Source: Streptomyces qinzhouensis (GTDB lineage Bacteria > Actinomycetota > Actinomycetes > Streptomycetales > Streptomycetaceae). Taken from it: a stretch of 64,000 nt of DNA. Positions 16,428 to 22,978 of this stretch are shown here, piece by piece. The notes under the pieces were generated by a model. That model was not told the origin of the DNA. It saw nothing but the letters and a program-made list of their open reading frames with translations, and searched no databases. Location: positions 3,596,001 to 3,660,000 of the forward strand of contig NZ_CP042266.1 in NCBI RefSeq assembly GCF_007856155.1, in the 5' to 3' direction. A program made the translations under genes and the position numbers. The stretch's first letter is position 1. Each line of letters starts with the position of its first letter.

Positions 16428-16745
16428 TCACCGGTAACCATGTGGGACCTTGCTGGGCAGTCGCCTCGCGGATCGAGCGCACTTGCTTGCCAGACAGGGG
16501 TGGCGGAGGCGATCACCCCCGTCGGCATCGGCTCCCGTCGGCCCGAGCAGGGCGTCGGTGAGCCGGTCGAGCATCGAACCCCCAGTGCTTCTGGTGTCGG
16601 TCTGGCAGGCGACCTCGGCGTGCACCTCGGTCTTGGCGCGGGCAGCAGTGGCGTAGTCGTGCGCTGAGTCGGCCTCGCCGACCCTCTCAACCAGATGAAG
16701 GGCACCGTCGAGAGCGGAGTCGGCGAGCTGCTCGCGCCGCTGGGG
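16428..16745 (-). pseudogene. in-frame continuation of the 16746-17183 gene beyond a TAG
   Basis: Directly after the TAG that ends the 145-codon gene, the same frame stays open for about 106 codons and looks like protein: REQLADSALDGALHLVERV, ADSAHDYATAARAKTEVHAE, GGSMLDRLTDALLGPTGAD, ending at TGA 16428. Either a nonsense mutation split one gene of about 250 codons, or this is the relic of a second gene. No start or ribosome site is evident at its beginning. Confidence 0.45.
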
Positions 16746-17183
16746 CTACGCCACGTGCAAACGCCTCTGCTCTGCCCCGGGCTGCGCCGGCCTTGCTGCG
16801 TTCAGCTTGCGCAGTGCGCCGACGAACGACCCCACGTAGGGCGCGTCTGCATGCGAGTAAGGATGCCGGAACGCATTGAGCACGCGCTCCATGAGGGTGG
16901 ACAACTCGGGGTCGGTGCCGATCGCGGAAAGGTCGACGGTGACCAGCTCCGGCCGGTAAACAGCAAACGACCACCACTCGTCGGGACAACTGGGGCGCTT
17001 GGGGTAGCAGTTCAGACCTCGCCGATGCAGCAACTGGTAGACCCGCTGCAGCCTCTCCATCCGGAGTCGATCCCGCCCTTCAAGCGACTTGACCCTGGCG
17101 TTCTTGATCAACGCAGCGCCGCCCTCTTCGTCCACGGTGCGCATGATCGCTTCGATCGTGCTTGGGCATACGTGAATCGCCAC
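16746..17183 (-). CDS. uncharacterised protein, possibly truncated by a nonsense codon
   Basis: 145 residues from GTG 17183, with AGAGAGG 4 nt upstream. Sequence features: a central EGRDRLRMERLQRVYQLLHR basic helix, a C-x6-C pair in NCYPKRPSCPDEWWSFAVY and an acidic DLSAIGTDPELSTLMERV segment. I recognise no family. The frame stays open and protein-like after its TAG (see 16428-16745), so this may be the first part of a broken gene. It sits between the PIN-like gene and an IS element. Confidence 0.5.
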   Translation of the reverse strand: MAIHVCPSTIEAIMRTVDEEGGAALIKNARVKSLEGRDRLRMERLQRVYQLLHRRGLNCYPKRPSCPDEWWSFAVYRPELVTVDLSAIGTDPELSTLMERVLNAFRHPYSHADAPYVGSFVGALRKLNAARPAQPGAEQRRLHVA

Positions 17184-17343
17184 AGTGCCTCTCTTAAGTA
17201 GATTTAGCTGGAGGCACTGTGTCGTTCCGTGGGTTTCTCAGGTACCGCAACAACCGTTCCCGGGACGCACAACCGGTTGTGTGCTAAGAGGCGCTGGAAC
17301 ATGTGCCCCCGCTCGTCGAGCGGCGCGGGCACCGTGCAGTCCG

Positions 17344-17349
17344 CCTAGG
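17344..17349. repeat. left target-site duplication of the IS481-type element (CCTAGG)
   Basis: CCTAGG directly adjoins the left inverted repeat and is repeated at 18405-18410 beyond the right one. It fits the NCTAGN target I remember for IS481. Confidence 0.75.
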
Positions 17350-18346
17350 TGTATTGACCTGCAGGGTTGTTAACGCGGCTGATGGGTGGGTGTCCGCCGA
17401 GTGCGGTGTGGCTGCGGTGGTGGTTGTAGGTGTGGAGGAAGTCTGCCAGGGCCCGGGTCCGCTCGTCGTTCGAGTGGTAGGGCCGCTGGTAGGCCCATTC
17501 GTCCAGGAGGGTGCGGTTGAAACGTTCGACCTTGCCGTTGGTCTGCGGCCGGTAGGGGCGGATCTTCTTGTGCGTGATGCCGGCGGTGGCCAGGGTCCGG
17601 GTGAACAGTTTGGCCTTGTAGCAGGAGCCGTTGTCGGTGAGGACCCGCTGGACGGTGATGCCGTGGGCGGCGAAGAAGGCGTTCGCCCGCTGCCAGAAGC
17701 CCGCGGCCGTGTGCCGGCGCTCGTCGGGCAGGACTTCGCTGTAGGCCGGGCGGGAGTGGTCGTCGACCGCGGAGTGGACGAAGGAGTAGCCGATCACCGG
17801 TTTGCAGCTCCTGCGCTCGTCGGTGGTTGCGAGCTTGTTGTCCATCGCCTGCCTGCGGTCCATAACTTTGTGGCCGCCCCCGTGGGGGATGTTGCCGAGC
17901 TTCTTGATGTCGACGTGGACCAGGTCGCCCGGCCGGGCGTGTTCGTAGCGGCGGATCACCCGGCCGGTGGGCCGGTCCAGGAAGGCGAGGCGGTTCAGGC
18001 CGTGGCGGACCAGGATCCGGTGCACGGTCGAGGCGGGCAGGCCCAGGACCGGGCCGATGCGGGCCGGGCCGAGCTTGCGCACAGTCCGGATGCGGCATAC
18101 CTCCGCCTCGACCACGGCCGGGGTACGGTGCGGAGTCGTGTGCGGGCGGCTGGAGCGGTCGGCAAGGCCGCTGTCGCCCTCGGCCCGCCAGCGCCGCACC
18201 CACTTGTGGGTGGTCGGCCGGGAGATGCCCATCTCGGCCGCCACACGCTCGACCAGGATCCGCCTGCCGTGAACGGTCAGCCGGGCATTACGGTGGGACG
18301 CGAAGACCTCCGTGTGCGGTGTGGAGCCTAGACACCTCCACCACAC
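17345..18346 (-). CDS. IS481-family transposase
   Basis: About 333 residues from GTG 18346; a start further in, near SHRNARLTVHGRR, is equally possible since most relatives begin MSHRNAR. Two helix-turn-helix segments (VAAEMGISRPTTHKWVRRW; LGPARIGPVLGLPASTVHRI), then a DDE domain: Asp in HSAVDDHSRPAYSEVL, Asp in RVLTDNGSCYK, Glu in QTNGKVERFNRTLLDEWAY. LVERVAAEMG appears about nine residues shorter than in relatives, which could impair DNA binding. The stop codon TAG lies in the CCTAGG target duplication, outside the element proper. Confidence 0.85.
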   Translation of the reverse strand: MWWRCLGSTPHTEVFASHRNARLTVHGRRILVERVAAEMGISRPTTHKWVRRWRAEGDSGLADRSSRPHTTPHRTPAVVEAEVCRIRTVRKLGPARIGPVLGLPASTVHRILVRHGLNRLAFLDRPTGRVIRRYEHARPGDLVHVDIKKLGNIPHGGGHKVMDRRQAMDNKLATTDERRSCKPVIGYSFVHSAVDDHSRPAYSEVLPDERRHTAAGFWQRANAFFAAHGITVQRVLTDNGSCYKAKLFTRTLATAGITHKKIRPYRPQTNGKVERFNRTLLDEWAYQRPYHSNDERTRALADFLHTYNHHRSHTALGGHPPISRVNNPAGQYT

Positions 18347-18404
18347 CGGAGGTCTTCGCCATGATCAAGACCCGACACTGTCAACAACGCTCGTGATCAA
18401 TACA
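17350..18404 (-). mobile_element. IS481-family insertion sequence, 1055 bp
   Basis: The ends are imperfect inverted repeats starting TGTATTGA (17350 rightwards; 18404 leftwards on the other strand) and sharing GGTTGTT/CGTTGTT-like inner parts. Both sides are flanked by CCTAGG. The element carries one transposase gene on the minus strand and a hairpin upstream of it at 18301-18358. Length and organisation match IS481 members. The duplication is intact, so the insertion has not been rearranged since. Confidence 0.85.
18301..18358. promoter_or_regulatory. large hairpin inside the IS upstream of the transposase
   Basis: CGAAGACCTCCG (18301) pairs with CGGAGGTCTTCG (18347-18358), with more pairing inside. 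In IS elements such stem-loops shield the transposase gene from outside transcription. It overlaps the putative start region, so it may also hide the ribosome site. Confidence 0.5.
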
Positions 18405-18791
18405 CCTAGGCGAATAGCGGCCACAGCTTCCAGGCATGCCACCCCTCACAGAAAGTCACGAACGTGTAACGGCCCGGCGCTTCTGGCTGGCGAGCGGCTC
18501 ACCGGTGTCAGGCTGTAAGGACGCTTCGCTTCACGATTACCAACGGCTGCTGCTGCCAAGTACGTCCAGCCATCTGCGAAGCCGCAGGCAGGATCAGAGG
18601 CCAGGGAGCTTTGCCCTGACCTGTGGCCTTGCCTGGATATGCGCGCTGCGTCCGTGGTTGGGCGCAGTTCGAGACCTGGCGTAGTGCGGGAATACGCGGC
18701 AGGCGGTCTCGGCATCGACCACTAGTCATGTGGTCGGGCCGAGGCTGCCTGTCTTCGGTCCGATCACCACGTGTGAAAGGTGACTGGGCCC
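18405..18791. other. region without a supported gene
   Basis: About 390 bp after the IS. The open frames here lack coding character and starts. It is probably part of the decayed island. Confidence 0.4.
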
Positions 18792-18947
18792 GTGGAGACT
18801 GTTGGCTGGGCTACCGCCGTAGTAGCTGCCCTTGGTGCTTGCTTCCTGATTCTGGGCTATGTCCTCGACCAGATCCCTGCGCTGTCCGACAAGGCGGTGC
18901 GCGCCATCGTGGCCGTTCGCCGGCTCCGCGATGAATGGCAGAAGTGA
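18792..18947 (+). CDS. small single-pass membrane protein
   Basis: A 51-residue frame from GTG 18792 to TGA 18945: METVGWATAVVAALG, then ACFLILGYVLDQIP, then a basic tail ending RRLRDEWQK. Residues about 5-27 form one transmembrane helix and the rest is amphipathic and charged. GAAAGG lies about 10 nt upstream. The codon use is Streptomyces-like. Similar short membrane proteins occur on actinomycete mobile elements. Function unknown; it may be a chance frame. Confidence 0.45.
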   Translation: METVGWATAVVAALGACFLILGYVLDQIPALSDKAVRAIVAVRRLRDEWQK

Positions 18948-19334
18948 GGCCCCGGGTGCTCCACTCCGGACCACATCTCACACAACGACGCTTCGTTCTG
19001 CCGCTTCCAGGCCACCAACGAGGCTGCTACATCAACCCACCCACCCCCATACGCGCAGCCCGTCGCGGTCGAGCGGCACGGGTGCCGTGCAGTCCTCCCC
19101 GATTGAGCAGGTCACCCTCTGGGCCTCGTGCGGGTCGGTGAGCAGGGGGTGAGCTCGCCGCCGCCGCACAACAGGGACGGCCGGTCGAGTATGGGCGTGG
19201 TGCGCTGGACAAGGCCGAGAGTCCGCAAGAGCCAGCCTTCGGCTAGCTAGCCGGCTGGTGAGGCATGCATGCGACGAACACCCGGCAGCGCCCGCTTACT
19301 GCTGGAGACGTCGGAGCACTGCCTGCTGTCAGGG
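18948..19334. other. region without a supported gene
   Basis: About 390 bp with no convincing frame. A short stretch at 19060-19090 resembles 17310-17340 (both hold CGAGCGGC followed by CCGTGCAGTCC), hinting at duplicated or decayed sequence on the two sides of the IS. Confidence 0.4.
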
Positions 19335-19355
19335 CGTCCGCTCACGCATCGCTCA
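19335..19355 (+). repeat. right copy of the exact 21-bp direct repeat
   Basis: Identical to 6322-6342 over 21 bp; it ends GCATCGCTCA. It lies 95 bp from the 3' end of tRNA-Lys. Confidence 0.6.
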
Positions 19356-19376
19356 GGCACGAGCCCCCTAACGCCG

Positions 19377-19411
19377 AAGTGCCCCACCGGCCTCAGCCGA
19401 GTGGGGCACTT
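19377..19411. terminator. hairpin terminator near tRNA-Lys
   Basis: AAGTGCCCCAC pairs perfectly with GTGGGGCACTT (11 bp, 13-nt loop), beyond the 3' end of the minus-strand tRNA. Confidence 0.65.
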
Positions 19412-19450
19412 CTTCGCAGGTCACGGGCTTGCGCCCGACCCCGCGCGCGG

Positions 19451-19523
19451 TAGGCCGCGTGGGACTCGAACCCACAACCAACGGATTAAAAGTCCGCTGC
19501 TCTGCCAATTGAGCTAGCGGCCC
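19451..19523 (-). tRNA. tRNA-Lys (anticodon UUU)
   Basis: 73 nt. Acceptor GGGCCGC pairs with GCGGCCU (one G-U), discriminator A, anticodon loop CUUUUAA, T arm with GGTTCGAGTCC. The 3' CCA is not encoded. It lies at the right edge of the accessory island. Confidence 0.95.
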
Positions 19524-19657
19524 TCGGCCGAACCACACCTGAGCATAGCCGGACCCGGCGCGAGAGCCGATCGGGTATCCCTTGGTAGCGGTGTGGCGTC
19601 GGACAAGGAGGGCCGTCGCCGGGGTGCGGGAGCGTCCCCCGGCGACGGTTCCGGGGG

Positions 19658-22600
19658 TCAGTGCAGGGAGGTGTAGCGCTGCCAGCCGGTGCCGACCTGG
19701 GTCGCGGCGGACAGCGTGCCCTTGCCCGTGCCGAGGTGCTGCCAGAGGCGGCCCGTGGTGTCCCGGGAGACCAGGTCCGCGTTGCCATCGCCGTTGAGGT
19801 CGCCGATGCCCGCGAACACCTTGCCGGTCACCGCCCAGTCCTTCTGGACCAGGGTCTTCGCGCCCAGGGTGCCCTTGCCCGTGCCGTTGTAGCGCCAGAG
19901 CTCGCCGCCCGCGTCGCGCGCCAGCAGATCGCCGTGGCGGTCGCCGGTCAGATCACCCGGGGCGATCAGGGTGAGGCCCTTGAAGGAGCCGCTGACGGTC
20001 CCGGCGGAGCGCAGGGCACCGGTCGCGGTGACCGCGTACACGAACAGCTTGCCGTCCGGCTTGCGGGCCAGCAGATCGCCGCGGCCGTCGCCGGTCAGAT
20101 CACCCGCGGGCAGGATCGTGTCGAAGGCGGCGAAGCCCCCGCCGATACGGACCCTGGCCGAGGTCGGGCCGGGCAGTCCCGTGCCGGTGCCCTCGTGGCG
20201 CCACAGCTCGCCCTTGGTGTTGCGGACGACGAGGTCGTCCCAGCCCTGATGGTTCATATCGCCCATGGGCAGCACGGCGGTGATGTTCTTCCAGCCCTTG
20301 GAGACGCGCTGGACGGTGCCGCCCGTGGCCGTCTTCACCAGGCCCTGGTGGGTGGTGAGGTCGGCACCGAGGCGGGTGACCACCTCGGGGACTCCGTCGG
20401 CGTTGTAGTCGCGCGGCGCGTCGTGGCTGCCGTACAGCGTGGTCCAGTTGCTGACGAGCGGGCGCCCGTCGACGGTCAAGGTCACGCCGTACTTGCCGTT
20501 GGGCAGGGTCCGTCCCGCCGCGCTCTTCCCGTCCCAGACCGCGGCGAGCCGGGCACCGGTCTGCGGTACGGAGCCCTGCGCCAGGGTGCGTACGACAGCG
20601 CCCGCCGCGTTCTTGACCGTCACGGACCAGGTGCCGGCCGGGCGGCTGAGCTGCCAGTGGCCGTTCCAGGTCCGGTCGTCGGAGGAGGCCGCGGGCGTGA
20701 ACGCGCTGTCGATCTCGGACTCGGCGAGAGCGATCGGGCCGCGGGGTACGTCCACGGCCCGCACCCGGATCGCCTGCTCGGCGTCCGTGTACGCGAGGTG
20801 GCCGCCGAACTTGTCGACCGCCCACTTCGCGTTCGCGGGGATGGTCGCAACGGGGGTCGTGGTGCCGGTGTGGAGATTGGTCAGCGCCAGCTCGCCGCTG
20901 CTCTCACGGACCACGAAACCGTCACCGAGCTTCGCCCGGCCGCCCGCCGCCACCGGGAGGCTCTTCGCGGCGGTGCGGTCGTACACGCCCGCCTTGGTGG
21001 TGCCGCAGGCCCAGTACAGCCAGCGGCCCACGGCCTGGAGGTCGTTCGGTACGCAGCCGGAGCCCAGCTTCAGCTCGGGCTGCGACTTCCGGGTCTTCAG
21101 ATCAAGGGCGACAACGCTTCCGGCCGTCTTGCCGGGCGTCCACAGGGTCGTGCCCCAGACCGAAGCGGCCGTCTTGATCCGCGAAATGGGGACATTGGTA
21201 CCCCAGTGCTGCCGTACATCGCCGATGTACTGCCAGTCCGCGCTGCCGGAGAGGATCAGATAGCGGCCACTGGCTTCGTCCAGAGTCGCCGGCCTGGGCG
21301 CGTCGACCGAGTTGAGGCTGCCGTCCGGGTTCGGTACAAGGACTCCGGCGCCGTTGACGAAGGCACTGCGGCCGTCGCCGAGGGAGTGCAGCTCCCCGGT
21401 GGCCGGGCTGTTGCTCTCGTACCCCTTGTCCCGGGGGCCGATGACGGGGGTGCCGGAGCCGGTGACGTCATGGCTGTGAAGGGTCCGCCACTGGCCCCCC
21501 TCGGGCTGCGCCACATAGCTGAGCCTGCCGCCGCCGAGCGCCAGGCCGTCGATCGGCACGGGCATCGCGGGGATCTGGTGTGCGGTGGTCATCTTCGGGC
21601 TGCCGTCGGCCTCCGCGGTGACCCGGCGTACGGCCCAGTCCCTGGGGCTGCTGCCGCCCGTGACGAGCACGCTGCCGTCGGGGGCCGTCACCAGCTGGTG
21701 GGTCGCGTAGGGCAGGAGTTCGCGCGTCTCGCCGGTGTTCCCGATGGGGACCGCGAACAGCTTCCCGCCGAGCACGGGAGCCTTCGCGTACGGGTTGATC
21801 TCACGGCTGACAAGAATCGTGTCACCGACCAGGGCGACCGCGCCGGACCGCTGCTCAAGACCTTGCGGCGCGGGGATGTCGGTCACCACGGGTGCCGCGT
21901 CCGGCTTGCGCAGGTCAAAGGTGGTGACCCGGTTTTCGAGGGGGTCGAAGCTGATGATCACCCGGTGCTGACCGGGCTGGTGGAGGGACCAGCCGACGGG
22001 CACCTCGGTGAGCTTCGCGGTGGCATAGTCGAGGTACCAGCTCGAGACGACACCGATGTTGCCCCTCCTGGCCCTGATGACGGCGGCGAAGTCCTGCTGC
22101 TCCCGCGGAAAGACAAGCAGGGAGGTGCTGTTGTCGGGAACACCGGTGACCGGGGTCTCCGTGGTGGTGCCGTCGGCGGCACGCCGCAGGATGCTCAGCG
22201 AGGTGATGGCGCCTTCGGCGCTCTTCCGGTAGACGACGATCGCGTCACGGGTGTAGGCCTCGGCATAGATGGCTTCCCGAGGTAGGCGGTAGGCCGTATT
22301 CCGGTCCGTGGCCAGGTCGGTGATGGTGACGGTCCGAGTCCCGTCGTCGCCGACCGACGTACGGCTCCGCAGCCCGGAGTGCCCGGGCTGGTGGTCGTTG
22401 GCGACCGGGCGGGTCTCACCGGTCGCGAAGTCGGTCCAGACCCGGGTGCTGTTGCCCTCCACCGTGGCCAGGTAGCCGGTGGGTCCCGCTTCGTGCACCG
22501 CGACGCGGCGAGGCGTCCGGCGGTCCTGCGGCGGCAGTACGGCCTCACCGGCCGCGTTCGCCCGCGGGTTCGTGGCCGGGGCCGCGGGGGCGGCCGTCGC

Positions 22601-22705
22601 GGCCGGTGCCACCGCCGTGACCAGGCCCGCGCCCAGGGCCACCGTGACTGCCGTCGCCACGGAGCGACGGATGGCCGTACGGGAACGGCCGTTGTGGTGC
22701 TGCAA
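19658..22705 (-). CDS. large secreted FG-GAP/VCBS repeat protein
   Basis: 1015 residues. The TTG at 22705 is chosen because AGGGGAGGGG lies 5 nt upstream and the signal peptide begins right after it (RRSVATAVTVALGAGLVTAV, cleavage near ATAAPAAP). Residues about 60-670 look like a WD/beta-propeller-type repeat region. A FlgD-like Ig segment follows (GTWSVTVKNAAGAVVRTL, then NGKYGVTLTVDG). The last 250 residues are FG-GAP repeats with calcium-type motifs DYNADGVPEVV, GDLTGDGRGDLLA, GDLTGDRHGDLLA and GDLNGDGNADLVS. It is probably an extracellular surface or matrix protein. A monocistronic unit. Confidence 0.85.
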   Translation of the reverse strand: MQHHNGRSRTAIRRSVATAVTVALGAGLVTAVAPAATAAPAAPATNPRANAAGEAVLPPQDRRTPRRVAVHEAGPTGYLATVEGNSTRVWTDFATGETRPVANDHQPGHSGLRSRTSVGDDGTRTVTITDLATDRNTAYRLPREAIYAEAYTRDAIVVYRKSAEGAITSLSILRRAADGTTTETPVTGVPDNSTSLLVFPREQQDFAAVIRARRGNIGVVSSWYLDYATAKLTEVPVGWSLHQPGQHRVIISFDPLENRVTTFDLRKPDAAPVVTDIPAPQGLEQRSGAVALVGDTILVSREINPYAKAPVLGGKLFAVPIGNTGETRELLPYATHQLVTAPDGSVLVTGGSSPRDWAVRRVTAEADGSPKMTTAHQIPAMPVPIDGLALGGGRLSYVAQPEGGQWRTLHSHDVTGSGTPVIGPRDKGYESNSPATGELHSLGDGRSAFVNGAGVLVPNPDGSLNSVDAPRPATLDEASGRYLILSGSADWQYIGDVRQHWGTNVPISRIKTAASVWGTTLWTPGKTAGSVVALDLKTRKSQPELKLGSGCVPNDLQAVGRWLYWACGTTKAGVYDRTAAKSLPVAAGGRAKLGDGFVVRESSGELALTNLHTGTTTPVATIPANAKWAVDKFGGHLAYTDAEQAIRVRAVDVPRGPIALAESEIDSAFTPAASSDDRTWNGHWQLSRPAGTWSVTVKNAAGAVVRTLAQGSVPQTGARLAAVWDGKSAAGRTLPNGKYGVTLTVDGRPLVSNWTTLYGSHDAPRDYNADGVPEVVTRLGADLTTHQGLVKTATGGTVQRVSKGWKNITAVLPMGDMNHQGWDDLVVRNTKGELWRHEGTGTGLPGPTSARVRIGGGFAAFDTILPAGDLTGDGRGDLLARKPDGKLFVYAVTATGALRSAGTVSGSFKGLTLIAPGDLTGDRHGDLLARDAGGELWRYNGTGKGTLGAKTLVQKDWAVTGKVFAGIGDLNGDGNADLVSRDTTGRLWQHLGTGKGTLSAATQVGTGWQRYTSLH

Positions 22706-22978
22706 GGATTCCCCTCCCCTGGAACCGCGGCACCGGAGAACAGCGGCACCGAGGATCCGTCCTGCATGAGTGAGCCCACGGGGTGAGGGAGGAGCGGATG
22801 CCATTCGGCCGCTGCTGGTGGGACACTCCCGTCCCGGGTGGCGGACATCGTAGCAACGGGATCGGTGCTATGAGCAGCCATTGTGGGCGGGGCAGTGCGC
22901 GGGTACGGGACAGGGCCCGCCCCCCTGTTCGGGGTGCGGGCCCTGTCGCCTGTCTGACGGTGTTCCGGTGACCTTCGG
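22706..22978. other. intergenic region with terminator of the helicase gene
   Basis: Holds the promoter of the FG-GAP gene and a hairpin at 22910-22946. No other feature seen. Confidence 0.5.
22910..22946. terminator. terminator hairpin after the DEAD-box helicase gene
   Basis: ACAGGGCCCGC pairs with GCGGGCCCTGT (11 bp) a few dozen bp beyond the helicase stop. Confidence 0.7.

Larger units (their letters stand above)
6322..19355. mobile_element. candidate decayed integrated element or genomic island
   Basis: The segment is bracketed by an exact 21-bp direct repeat, holds a broken tyrosine recombinase (14718-15061), an IS481-type element (17350-18404), a PIN-like gene of lower GC, and a nine-gene accessory cluster. 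A tRNA-Lys lies about 100 bp to the right. From memory, the flanking genes further right belong to the conserved Streptomyces core. The repeat is not inside the tRNA, so a tRNA attachment site is not shown. The boundaries are an inference. Confidence 0.4.

Noticed and set aside
18446..18715. An 89-codon minus-strand frame after the IS
   Set aside because: No ribosome site, no recognisable domain, and it overlaps other equally poor frames.
19451..19523. tRNA-Lys 3' end as a proven attachment site for the island
   Set aside because: No copy of the tRNA 3' end was found at the other side of the segment. The direct repeat lies outside the tRNA.
19661..22285. An 874-codon plus-strand frame opposite the FG-GAP gene
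   Set aside because: Antisense shadow with no domain, no ribosome site and compositional bias typical of the strand opposite a real gene.
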